Below are positions 8,356 to 16,532 of a DNA stretch of 64,000 bases, piece after piece (position 1 is the stretch's first letter; the number at the start of each line of letters is the position of its first letter). The notes below the pieces were generated by a model. It searched no databases and was not told the origin of the DNA. It saw only the letters and a list, made by a program, of their open reading frames with translations. The position numbers were made by a program, and so were the translations under genes. The stretch spans positions 234,674-298,673 of the forward strand of contig NZ_JSZO01000011.1 of assembly GCF_000801955.1 (NCBI RefSeq), given 5' to 3'. The stretch is from Ralstonia sp. A12 (GTDB lineage: Bacteria > Pseudomonadota > Gammaproteobacteria > Burkholderiales > Burkholderiaceae).

Positions 8356-9498
8356 TCAGAATTTGTGGCGGATGCCGACTGCCACGCCAACCATGCTGGT
8401 CTTGCCGGTGGCTAGGCCATAGCCGGTGGCGTTGAGATCCACCGTGGCCTGGTCCAGCGCCAGGCCGGCGTTGCGCGCGTAAGCGGTAGTCAGGTACAGG
8501 TCAGTGCGCTTGGAGAACGTGTAGTCGGCAATGAAGGCCACCTGCCACGGATTGGGTTGTGTGGACGGCGCGCTGTTGATCGTTTTGATCTTCTGGTACG
8601 AGTACTCCAGCGACAGCGTCGTCGCGTTGGTTGCTTGGTAGTTCACGCCGGCCCAGTAGTAGTCGTCACGCAGGGCCACGCTGCCGTTGGCGTTCTTGTT
8701 CTGGCCCCAGCGGTAGCCGCCCATGATCTTGACGACATCGCCAAACAGGTAGCTGCCCGCGATGGCTGCCTTGCGCACGGTGCCTGAACTGAATGCACCG
8801 CCGCCCAGCGACACACTCGGGTTGTACTGGTCAAAGACCAGCGTCGCGCCAATCGGGCCGGCTGAATACGCCACGCCTGTGCCATAGCCGCTGTCGCGCC
8901 GGCCCTGGCCGGGGACCTCGCCGTTGCCGCCGCCGGTTGGGTTGGCACTTGGTGCGCCGGTGCCGAAGGAGTAGTGCGCCTGTGCCGTGACCGGGCCGAA
9001 GGTGCCCGTGTACATGGCGGTGTTGTCCGAGCGGAAGTTGACGCCCGTCTGCACGGCAGCGGGTTCGTACTGGGTGGAGTACGCCATCGGCTCGAAGTTG
9101 GCCAGCAACTGGAACAGCGTCGTGTACTGGCGGCCGAAGGTGAACTGGCCCACCGTGCTGCTTTTCAGACCGACGTACGCCTGACGTCCGAACAGGCGGC
9201 CACCTTGCTGCGATTGCCCGGTGTCGCTCGCAAAGCCGCTCTCCAGCACGAAGAGCGCGCTCAGGCCACCGCCCAGGTCTTCCACGCCGCGCAGGCCCCA
9301 GCGCGAGCCGGACAGACCGCCGCTCTGCATGGACACGCGGTTGCCTGAACTGCCGGGTGTGGCGCCCGGCAGGTTGGTGGCGTACTCGATGTTGGTATCC
9401 ACCACGCCATACAGCGTCACGCTTGATTGCGCATAGGCCGCGCCGGCGCAGGCCAGCAGAGCGATCGGTGCGATGGGGGCGATGTGCTTGCTCTTCAT
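8356..9498 (-). CDS. General outer-membrane porin (Gram-negative porin, OmpC-like beta-proteobacterial type)
   Basis: 380 residues starting with a signal peptide (hydrophobic IAPIALLACAGAA, likely cleavage AYA|QSS after residue 23). The mature start SSVTLYGVVDTNIEY is the hallmark of Neisseria/Burkholderia trimeric porins. Alternating beta-strand segments run to a C-terminal phenylalanine (IRHKF) needed for outer-membrane assembly. GRQAYVGLKSS and the following loop-3 region are also typical. AGGAG lies ten bases before the ATG. It is the last gene of the minus-strand operon that includes the BKACE enzyme, the MFS transporter, the quinone oxidoreductase and the dioxygenase, and a strong terminator follows. 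Context suggests it admits the substrate of that pathway. Confidence 0.92.
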   Translation of the reverse strand: MKSKHIAPIAPIALLACAGAAYAQSSVTLYGVVDTNIEYATNLPGATPGSSGNRVSMQSGGLSGSRWGLRGVEDLGGGLSALFVLESGFASDTGQSQQGGRLFGRQAYVGLKSSTVGQFTFGRQYTTLFQLLANFEPMAYSTQYEPAAVQTGVNFRSDNTAMYTGTFGPVTAQAHYSFGTGAPSANPTGGGNGEVPGQGRRDSGYGTGVAYSAGPIGATLVFDQYNPSVSLGGGAFSSGTVRKAAIAGSYLFGDVVKIMGGYRWGQNKNANGSVALRDDYYWAGVNYQATNATTLSLEYSYQKIKTINSAPSTQPNPWQVAFIADYTFSKRTDLYLTTAYARNAGLALDQATVDLNATGYGLATGKTSMVGVAVGIRHKF

Positions 9499-9568
9499 GT
9501 TGCAGGGTCTCCTCTTTTGGTGTGGTCGCCGCTGGGTGCATTGGGTGTGCCAAGTGCCCCGGCGGTCG

Positions 9569-10417
9569 TTAGAGCGGCTTGCTGCCGATGATCCCGGCGC
9601 GCTCCATCTTCCGGTGGCACGGCGGGTAATCCATGACCGCGTAGTGTTGCGTGGCGGTGTTGTCCCAGATGGCGACGCTGTTGGGTTTCCAGCGCCAGCG
9701 CACCTGGTATTCGGGGATGTAGGCCTGGCTGATCAGGTAGCGCAGCAGCTCTGCCGCGCCGCCCGTGGCGTCCTGCCCGTAGCGCACGCGTGCCGGCGTG
9801 TGGTAGTTGGTGAAGTGCGTGGTGAAGCCGTTCACGTACAGCACTTTCTCGCCGGTCTCGGGGTGCGTGCGTACCACGGGGTGCTCCGGATCGGGGTACT
9901 GCGCCTTGAGTGCGAGGCGCTTCTCGATCGGCATGGCGGCGCCAAAGCTGGCTTCGATGCTGTGGCGCGCGCGCAGGTCGGCAATCTCGTGCTTCACGTT
10001 GTCGGGCAGCTTGTCATAGGCGAGTGCCATGTTGGCCCACATGGTGTCGCCGCCCACGGGCGGGCATTCCACGCAACGCAACACGGCCCCGAACTGCGGC
10101 GCCTCGCGCCATGTGGTGTCGGAATGCCAGCAGTTTTCGTAACGGTCGTTCGGGTGCTCGGGTGTCTTGTAGATGCGCACGAGGCCGGGGTGCTCCGGGT
10201 CGCTGCCGGCCACGGGGTGGTCTTCCAGATCGCCAAAGCGGCGGGCGAAGGCAACGTGTTCCGCACGGCTTAGCGCCTGATCACGCAGGAAGATGACGCG
10301 GTGCTTGAGCAGTGCGGCGCGGATCTCCGCAAACAGGTCGTCGCTTTGCACGGCATCGGCCAGTTGCACGCCAATCAATTCAGCGCCGAGCGCGTTGGAC
10401 AGTGGTTCGACACGCAT
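9569..10417 (-). CDS. TauD/TfdA family Fe(II)/2-oxoglutarate-dependent dioxygenase
   Basis: 282 residues of the TauD/TfdA family, which couples 2-oxoglutarate decarboxylation to hydroxylation or cleavage of a substrate. The iron facial triad is visible: His98 and Asp100 in CWHSDTTW, and His258 in TQHYAVMDY. The 2-oxoglutarate-binding arginine follows at about 269. VIFLRDQALS and FGDLEDHPV are also family-typical. Length matches TauD. It lies nine bases after the quinone oxidoreductase stop with a GAGGTG ribosome site, and is followed by the porin. Substrate unknown; neighbours argue for a carbon-source pathway rather than taurine, since no ABC taurine importer is nearby. Cytoplasmic. Confidence 0.88.
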   Translation of the reverse strand: MRVEPLSNALGAELIGVQLADAVQSDDLFAEIRAALLKHRVIFLRDQALSRAEHVAFARRFGDLEDHPVAGSDPEHPGLVRIYKTPEHPNDRYENCWHSDTTWREAPQFGAVLRCVECPPVGGDTMWANMALAYDKLPDNVKHEIADLRARHSIEASFGAAMPIEKRLALKAQYPDPEHPVVRTHPETGEKVLYVNGFTTHFTNYHTPARVRYGQDATGGAAELLRYLISQAYIPEYQVRWRWKPNSVAIWDNTATQHYAVMDYPPCHRKMERAGIIGSKPL

Positions 10418-10426
10418 GACGGCACC

Positions 10427-11407
10427 TCAGATGACGAAGACGGACGAGCCCGTCGTCTTGCGTGCTTCGAGATCGCGGTGCGCCTGCACGGCTTCTTCCA
10501 ATGCGTAGCGCTGGTGGATCTCGATCTGGATGCGGCCGGCTGCCACGTGGTCGAACAGTTCGCCGGCCAGTTCGGCTTTCTCAGCCGGATCGGCAATGTA
10601 GTCCGCCAGCGCCGGGCGTGTCATGTAGAGCGAGCCCTTCATCGCCAGCAGTTGCGGATTGAACGGGGGGATCGGGCCTGATGCCGTGCCCACGCACACC
10701 ATCAGTCCGCGCCGCTTGAGTGAATCGAGCGAGGCCTCGAAGGTGCTCTTGCCCACGCTGTCCAACACCACGTTCACGCCCACGCCGTCGGTCAGCTCGC
10801 GCACGCGCTTGGCGACGTCCTCATGCGCGTAGTTGATGACGTGGTCGCAGCCATGCGCGCGGGCGACGTCCGCCTTGGCTTCGCTCGACACCGTGCCGAT
10901 CACTGTGAGCCCAAGCAGCTTGGCCCATTGCGAGACGATCAACCCCACGCCGCCCGCGGCCGCGTGCAGCAGGACGGTGTCGCCCTTGGCAAACGGATAG
11001 ATGCGGCGCAGCAGGTAGGCCGAGGTCAGGCCGCGCATGGTCATGGCGGCGGCGGTTTCGCAGGCAATGGCATCCGGCAGCTTGATGAGCGGCGCGGCGG
11101 GAATCAGGCGCTCGGTGCTGTAGGCGCCCAGCGTGTTGATGAAGCCGGTGTAGGTCACGCGGTCGCCTACGGCAACGTTGGTCACGTCGTTGCCCACAGC
11201 TTCGACAATGCCTGCAGCTTCAACGCCCATGCCGGCCGGGCGCGGTACCGGGTAGAGGCCGGAACGGAAGTACGTGTCGGCAAAATTGAGGCCCACGGCT
11301 TCGTGGCGCAGGCGGACCTGGCCGGGGCCAGGCTGGCCGACTTCAACCGTCTCGCAACGCAAGACTTCGGGGCCACCGGTTTCATGAAAGCGGACTGCAG
11401 TTGCCAT
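10427..11407 (-). CDS. NADPH:quinone oxidoreductase (zinc-independent MDR family)
   Basis: 326 residues of the medium-chain dehydrogenase/reductase superfamily, quinone-oxidoreductase branch. The N-terminal GroES-like half has ETGGPEVL and LNFADTYFRSGLYP, the Qor signature. The Rossmann half has LLHAAAGGVGLIVSQWAKLLG for NADPH and a GCDHVINY motif. The zinc-ligand cysteines and histidines of alcohol dehydrogenases are absent. GGAGACACAC precedes the ATG. It is third in the operon, between the MFS transporter and the dioxygenase. In such a context it could reduce an enone or quinone intermediate, but the substrate is unknown. Cytoplasmic. Confidence 0.9.
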   Translation of the reverse strand: MATAVRFHETGGPEVLRCETVEVGQPGPGQVRLRHEAVGLNFADTYFRSGLYPVPRPAGMGVEAAGIVEAVGNDVTNVAVGDRVTYTGFINTLGAYSTERLIPAAPLIKLPDAIACETAAAMTMRGLTSAYLLRRIYPFAKGDTVLLHAAAGGVGLIVSQWAKLLGLTVIGTVSSEAKADVARAHGCDHVINYAHEDVAKRVRELTDGVGVNVVLDSVGKSTFEASLDSLKRRGLMVCVGTASGPIPPFNPQLLAMKGSLYMTRPALADYIADPAEKAELAGELFDHVAAGRIQIEIHQRYALEEAVQAHRDLEARKTTGSSVFVI

Positions 11408-11549
11408 GTGTGTCTCCTGGTTTTTCTCAGATGTTTGGGGTGCGCGCCGCCCGCACGGCTCGCTGTGCGAGTCGCGGTCAAAGCGGAGAGGGAGTGGGTT
11501 GCCTTGGGAGGCGGCGCGCGTTAAGTGGAACTCAAGCGGAATCAGGCCG

Positions 11550-12890
11550 TTATGCAGAGGCCACGGCAGTTGGGGTGGCGGTGGGCGCTGCGTCCAGCGA
11601 TACGTTGGCCACGCGTTTCAGCTCAGCCTCATAGCTGCGTGCGGCCAGCAGGAAGCAGCCCGCTGCAACCACACCGAAGAGCGGCATGACGGCCAGCGCG
11701 GTTTGCAGGCCCCACGCATCGGACATGGCGCCACCCACGAACGGGCCGATCGCCAGGCCGAAAAGATTCTGGAACAGCGACAGCACCGCCGCCCCAGTCG
11801 AACGCACACCCGGATGCACTACGTCGAACACCACACTGGAAGCCGGCGCCACCGTGCACGTCATGAGAAAACCGCCAACGGCAATCAGCAGGAACTGCTG
11901 GTTGGGCGGCATGGCCGTGCCGAAGGCCGTCACGAACACCAGCAGCGTCACGATGGCCAGGCCAGCCACCGCAATCAGCCGGTTGCGCTGACGGCGTGCC
12001 GCCACTATATCGGCCACCACGCCCCACACGAACGCGCCCAGCGCACCGCACAGCACCACCAGCGCAGCCTGCATGGCTGCACGCTCCGGCGGTGTGCCGT
12101 GGTAGCGGTTCAGATAGCTCGGAAGCCACGACCAGATGGTCGATACGACGATCAGCTGGAACGCCGCGCCCAGGCAAGTCCACCACAGCGTGCGCGAACC
12201 AGTGAGCGCGCCAGCGACGCGCTGCAGGAGCGTGCCGGCGGACTGCCGCGTCTGCGTGCTGCCCGGTGTCATCGCCACCGTCTTGTAGTCCGGCACGAAC
12301 ACGTAGAGCAGCGCCAGCAGCAACCCCGGCACGCCCACCACACCAAAGGCTGCTTGCCAGCCCCAGCGTGCGGCAATCACGCCGCCCAGCAGTACGCCCA
12401 GCACCGAACCCACCGACGCCGCCGCAAAGAAAGCGCCCATCAACGTGGCACGCAGACGCTTGGGGAAGAGGCTGGCGATGAGTGCTGCGCCCACCGAGCC
12501 GTAGCCGGTTTCGCCCACGCCCACGATGGCGCGTGCGGTGAACAGTTGCCCGTAGTTGCGCGTGAACATGCAGGAGATGGTTGCCAGACTCCAGACGGTC
12601 GCCATGATGACGATGCTCTTGACGCGGCTGAAGCGGTCGGCCAGCAGCGCCACCGGCAAGCCGCCCACTGCCACCACGATCGAGATGACGGAGACCAGCG
12701 CGCCGAGTTGTTTGTCCGACAGCGCCCAGGCCGTTTTCAGATGCGGGAACAGCGACACGATGACTTGCCGGTCGATGTAGTCGAACAGCATCAGCGCAAA
12801 GGTCATTGCAAACGCAAACCATGCCTGGGGGCGGCTGACAAGGTAGTCGTCGTGGTGGTCTGTGCGCGGGTCGGCGGCATGCAGATTCAT
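11550..12890 (-). CDS. MFS transporter (probable uptake system of the BKACE operon)
   Basis: 446 residues with twelve predicted helices, in two halves joined by a loop near residue 215. The N-terminal MFALMLFDYIDRQ-like opening and the loop LLADRFSRVKSI (the MFS G-x3-D-R-x-R/K-like motif between helices 2 and 3) identify the major facilitator superfamily. The AIVGVGETGYGSVGAALIASLFP segment places it in the Spinster-like/organic-anion branch. GGAGACAACC lies before the ATG. It is 72 bp downstream of the BKACE gene and 142 bp upstream of the oxidoreductase on the same strand. Inner membrane; likely imports the pathway's substrate. Confidence 0.9.
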   Translation of the reverse strand: MNLHAADPRTDHHDDYLVSRPQAWFAFAMTFALMLFDYIDRQVIVSLFPHLKTAWALSDKQLGALVSVISIVVAVGGLPVALLADRFSRVKSIVIMATVWSLATISCMFTRNYGQLFTARAIVGVGETGYGSVGAALIASLFPKRLRATLMGAFFAAASVGSVLGVLLGGVIAARWGWQAAFGVVGVPGLLLALLYVFVPDYKTVAMTPGSTQTRQSAGTLLQRVAGALTGSRTLWWTCLGAAFQLIVVSTIWSWLPSYLNRYHGTPPERAAMQAALVVLCGALGAFVWGVVADIVAARRQRNRLIAVAGLAIVTLLVFVTAFGTAMPPNQQFLLIAVGGFLMTCTVAPASSVVFDVVHPGVRSTGAAVLSLFQNLFGLAIGPFVGGAMSDAWGLQTALAVMPLFGVVAAGCFLLAARSYEAELKRVANVSLDAAPTATPTAVASA

Positions 12891-12962
12891 GGTTGTCTCC
12901 GAGTGGCGGCGCTTGCGTTGAGCGCCGCCTGTGTTGGGCCCAGTGAAAGTGCGTCTTCTAGT

Positions 12963-14018
12963 TTAGGCCGCGCGCAGCGGCAGGTTCTTGACGTTCGGCG
13001 CGCGGTTGGGGGCCATGCCGTGGGCTGCCAGCGTTTCCTCGGCGCTGTCATACCAGGTGCCGATGCGGTAGATCTGGCGTGCCTCCTTGCCACTGGCGAT
13101 TTCGCGCCCCAACTCCTTGGCCACGCGCACGCATTGCTCGATCTGCTGCACCGAGGTCATGCGGTTGCCGTGCTGGTCGATGATGGTGTCTTCAATGCCG
13201 CAGCGCGGATGCAGGCCCATTGCCATGGCCATCATGTTGAACGGCAGCACGTTCTTGAGCAGCGACTCCGCCGTCAGCGTGCAGCCGTCCGGTGCACGGT
13301 GGATGAAGTTGAAGAAGTTGAATGGGTTGGGGCCGTCAAAACCGCCACCAATGCCGATCCACGTGAGATTGAGCGGACCCTTGTAGAGGCCCTTGCGCAC
13401 CAGGCGCTCCAGCGTCTCCATCGCATGGATGCCGGTGAGCTGGAAGTGCGGCTGCACGCCGGCGGCCTGCAGGCGGCGCAGGTGTTCTTCCAGCCATTGC
13501 GGGCCAGCCGGCACGGTCATTTCGCGATAGGCCTGCTGTAGCGCGGGGTGTGACAGGGAGGTGCCTTCCAGGTATTCCGGATACAGCAGCTCCATGATGT
13601 TCATCTGCGTCGTGTTGATGGCCATCGTCACCTGATCAGGCGTTGGGGTCAGGTCGGCCAGCATATGGCGCGTGTCATCCGACAGCCACTTGGCAGCTTG
13701 CCCCTCGTCTTCCGGCGCAAACGAGATCGAGCCGCCCACCTGGATGATCATGTCGGGTACTGCGGCGCGCACACCCGCAATCAGCTCGTTGAATTTCGAC
13801 AGCCGCTTGGAGCCCTTGCCGTCCAGCTCGCGCACGTGCAGGTGCAGCACGGTGGCGCCGGCGTTGTAGCAATCCACGGCCTTCTGCACCTGTTCTTCCA
13901 TCGTCACCGGGATGTCTTCCGGAAAATCCTCCGGCATCCATTCCGGGCCGTACGGCGCAACGGTAATGACAACCTTGTCCTGGTTCTCGGGGTGCAGCGA
14001 ATCGTCGAGGAATTGCAT
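12963..14018 (-). CDS. BKACE (DUF849) family beta-keto acid cleavage enzyme
   Basis: 351 residues of the DUF849/BKACE family, TIM-barrel zinc enzymes that condense a beta-keto acid with acetyl-CoA and release acetoacetyl-CoA plus an acid or amine. Typical elements are KVVITVAPYG at the N-terminus, the metal motif LHLHVREL, a QVGGSI segment, and a late strand with MAMAMGLHPRCGIEDT, matching the second metal-ligand and Glu region. Family members act on 3-keto-5-aminohexanoate, dehydrocarnitine and others, so specificity cannot be read here. No lysine-fermentation or carnitine genes are adjacent. AGGAG precedes the ATG by eight bases. First gene of a five-gene operon, divergent from an AraC regulator. 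Cytoplasmic. Confidence 0.9.
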   Translation of the reverse strand: MQFLDDSLHPENQDKVVITVAPYGPEWMPEDFPEDIPVTMEEQVQKAVDCYNAGATVLHLHVRELDGKGSKRLSKFNELIAGVRAAVPDMIIQVGGSISFAPEDEGQAAKWLSDDTRHMLADLTPTPDQVTMAINTTQMNIMELLYPEYLEGTSLSHPALQQAYREMTVPAGPQWLEEHLRRLQAAGVQPHFQLTGIHAMETLERLVRKGLYKGPLNLTWIGIGGGFDGPNPFNFFNFIHRAPDGCTLTAESLLKNVLPFNMMAMAMGLHPRCGIEDTIIDQHGNRMTSVQQIEQCVRVAKELGREIASGKEARQIYRIGTWYDSAEETLAAHGMAPNRAPNVKNLPLRAA

Positions 14019-14089
14019 GTCGGGCGCTCCTGTAGGGGATGTCTCTGGTGGACTTCACTATAGGGAAGCGGTAAGTTTGAATTTCTCAT

Positions 14090-14119
14090 TTGGCGCCAAG
14101 TTTTTCTCTTTATGCGCCA
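14090..14119. promoter_or_regulatory. Candidate AraC-type direct-repeat operator
   Basis: GCGCCA occurs at 14093-14098 and again at 14114-14119, exactly 21 bp apart and so on the same face of the helix. The first copy lies inside the palindrome TTGGCGCCAA (14090-14099). AraC-family proteins commonly bind two direct repeats spaced by two helical turns. The site lies in the 143-bp divergent region between the BKACE operon and the AraC gene. Confidence 0.45.
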
Positions 14120-14161
14120 TTCCGTGTAAACACCAAGGCAGTTCGACAACGGCGGAAATCC

Positions 14162-15169
14162 ATGGAAACGATGGTGCGTGCCCGGTCGCTTAACGGCTAC
14201 TTTCAGGTCGTGCGGCGGCTCGGCTTCAACCCGCAGGAGGTCTTACGGCAGGTGGGGCTCGATCCGGCCAAGCTAGCCGATCCAGAGTTGCCTGTGCCCG
14301 TGGTGGCAACCTGTCAGTTGATGGAGATCACCGCCGCCGCCGCGCCGTGTCCGACGCTTGGTTTGCAGATGGCCGAGGCGCGGCAAGAGTTGGATTTCGG
14401 TGTGCTCGGGTTGCTGCTCGCGCATAAGCGCACGCTGCGCGAGGCGCTGCAGGCCATCATCCAATACCGTCATCTTCTCAACGAGGCGCTGGCGATCTCC
14501 TTGGAGTCGGATGGCGACATGGTCGTCATTCGCGAGGAGGTCATCACCGAGACGCCGGTGCCGCTGCGCCAGGCCAATGAGCTGGCGGTGGGCGTGCTGG
14601 CCCGGGTGTGCAGCGCGCTGCTGGGCACGCACTGGAAGCCGCGCGGCATTCACTTCACGCACGCGGCACCAGCCGATGCCAGCCTGCATCGCCGTGTGTT
14701 CGGCTGCGCAATCGTGTTCAATGCGGATTTCAACGGCATCGTCTGCGCGGCGGCCGATCTGGAGACGCCCAACCCCGCTGCCGATCCGGCGCTCGTACGC
14801 TATGCGGAAAGCCTGGCGGAGCCGCTCAACGTGTCGGGCCCAGATGCGGTGGTGCAGGAGGTGCGGCGCGCCGTGTATCTGCTGCTGCCGCTGGAGCGCG
14901 CCTCGGTGGAGCAGGTGGCGGAGCATCTGCACTTGAGTGCGCGCACCTTGCAGCGGCAGTTGGAGGCCGCAGGCGCGACGTTCTCCGAACTGGTGGAGGA
15001 AGTGCGCCACAACCTTGCTGTCCGCTACATGGCCAACCCGAGCTACCGGATCGGGCGCGTGGCTGCATTGCTTGGCTATACGCGGCAGGCGTCATTCACG
15101 CGCTGGTTCATCGCGCATTTTGGGATGACGCCGCGCGCGTGGCGCGATGCGCAAGCACAGACGCCATAG
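14162..15169 (+). CDS. AraC family transcriptional regulator (arabinose-binding-like N-terminus, OruR/ArgR-like)
   Basis: 335 residues: an N-terminal effector domain of the Arabinose_bd type (residues ~20-210; GYFQVVRRLGFNPQEVLRQ is a typical start) and a C-terminal AraC double helix-turn-helix (~240-330). The second HTH shows RVAALLGYTRQASFTRWF, close to the family signature. The start at 14162 fits the family N-terminus. It is divergent from the BKACE operon across a 143-bp gap holding a 21-bp-spaced direct repeat, so it most likely activates that operon in response to the substrate. The stop is two bases from the convergent MFS stop. Confidence 0.9.
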   Translation: METMVRARSLNGYFQVVRRLGFNPQEVLRQVGLDPAKLADPELPVPVVATCQLMEITAAAAPCPTLGLQMAEARQELDFGVLGLLLAHKRTLREALQAIIQYRHLLNEALAISLESDGDMVVIREEVITETPVPLRQANELAVGVLARVCSALLGTHWKPRGIHFTHAAPADASLHRRVFGCAIVFNADFNGIVCAAADLETPNPAADPALVRYAESLAEPLNVSGPDAVVQEVRRAVYLLLPLERASVEQVAEHLHLSARTLQRQLEAAGATFSELVEEVRHNLAVRYMANPSYRIGRVAALLGYTRQASFTRWFIAHFGMTPRAWRDAQAQTP

Positions 15170-15171
15170 CG

Positions 15172-16434
15172 TCAGGTTGGGTTGAACGCGGTGTTGGTGT
15201 CGTGCGCTTTCGGCTGATGGGCTAACCGCACCGCAGGCGATTGCAGGATGCACAGCAGCTGCAGTGCAAAGCCCGCGAGCGCCATCAGCAGGCACGCACC
15301 GACACCCGCCTGCGCCGCGAGCCATGCGGCCAGCGCGGCGCCTACCGGTCGTGCGCCATACGACATCACATTCACGGCGGACACACGCGCCAGCAACGCA
15401 GGCGGCGTTACGGTCTGGCGCAGCGTCGTCGTGCTGACCACCCACAGAATCGGCCCGCTGCCGAGCAGGAAGAACCCCGCGTGCGCCAGCGCCGGCCACG
15501 GTTGCCAGAGCGTGGCCGCCAGCAGCGCACCGCCCATCAGACCGCACACAGGCCCCGTCGCCACAACGGTCCCGAAACGCCAGCGCGCTAGGATGCGTGC
15601 CGCCAACAGTGCGCCGATCACCATGCCTGCACCGTACATTCCCAGCGTCAGCCCAATCGCCTGCGCAGACAGCCCAAGCCGGTGCGCGGCATACGGCACG
15701 AAGATCGCGAGCACCATGAAAAAGGACATCGTGAAGAGGCACTGCGTGATGAACACAGGCCGCAGCAACGGGTGATGGAATACGAAGCGCGCGCCTTCGG
15801 CAATGTCCCGCAGCGGATGCGTCGTACGCCGTGCTGCAGGCACGGGTGAGGGCACACCCGCCAGCAGCGCAGCCGCCATTGCCGACAGTGCTGCTGCCAA
15901 CACGAACGCGACCATGGCACCCGTCCAGCCGATCAGCGCGCCGCCAATGGCGGGCCCACACGCAAACGCTACGGTGCGCGCCAGTTCGATGCGCCCATTG
16001 GCCCGCGAGAGCATCGCAGGTGCCACCAATGACGGCACCAATGCCGGCGCGGCCACGCTGAACACCACCGTACCGCAGACAGCGACAAAGCCCAGCCAGC
16101 CGAGTGTCGCCAGGTTCAATCGCTCGGCCACCAGCAACCCCGCCACCACGAACAATGCCACCGCCCGCACGGCTTCCGCCCCCGCCATCAGCGTACGCTT
16201 TGGCCAGCGGTCCGCCAGCATGCCGACGGGAATGGCAAACAGCACGAACGGCAGCGTGAGCGCTACCTGCAGCCAGCTCGCGGTGCTGGCGTCGGCATGC
16301 AGGGTGAGCACCGCCACCATGGGCATGGCCGCCAGCGCAATCTGCTCGGCGGACTGCGCTGCAAGGTTGGAGCCCGCCAGCCGGTTGAAGCCGGAGGGCA
16401 GGCGGGTGATCGATGAATCAAGGGGGGCGGGCAT
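15172..16434 (-). CDS. MFS transporter, EntS-like exporter branch
   Basis: 420 residues with about ten to twelve helices. The N-terminus LAAQSAEQIALAAMPMVAV and the loop PVGMLADRWPKRTLM (MFS motif A) place it in the MFS_3/enterobactin-exporter-like group. GRIELARTVAFACGPAIGG is the family's central helix-5 motif. CAGGAGACG precedes the ATG. The gene lies 98 bp downstream of the ClsA-like gene on the same strand and ends two bases from the AraC stop. No siderophore biosynthesis genes are near, so the substrate is open. Inner membrane. Confidence 0.88.
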   Translation of the reverse strand: MPAPLDSSITRLPSGFNRLAGSNLAAQSAEQIALAAMPMVAVLTLHADASTASWLQVALTLPFVLFAIPVGMLADRWPKRTLMAGAEAVRAVALFVVAGLLVAERLNLATLGWLGFVAVCGTVVFSVAAPALVPSLVAPAMLSRANGRIELARTVAFACGPAIGGALIGWTGAMVAFVLAAALSAMAAALLAGVPSPVPAARRTTHPLRDIAEGARFVFHHPLLRPVFITQCLFTMSFFMVLAIFVPYAAHRLGLSAQAIGLTLGMYGAGMVIGALLAARILARWRFGTVVATGPVCGLMGGALLAATLWQPWPALAHAGFFLLGSGPILWVVSTTTLRQTVTPPALLARVSAVNVMSYGARPVGAALAAWLAAQAGVGACLLMALAGFALQLLCILQSPAVRLAHQPKAHDTNTAFNPT

Positions 16435-16532
16435 CGCACGTCTCCTGAAGGCATAGGGCTTCAGGTTAGGGACGGCGATGCGTGGTGGCGCTCCGCTTCT
16501 TGCGGGCGAATTCTGGTGAGGGCGACGGGGCG

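Noticed and set aside
11406..13541. A 711-residue open frame on the plus strand opposite the MFS and BKACE genes
   Set aside because: The composition is that of a shadow frame; both minus-strand genes have clear families and ribosome sites.
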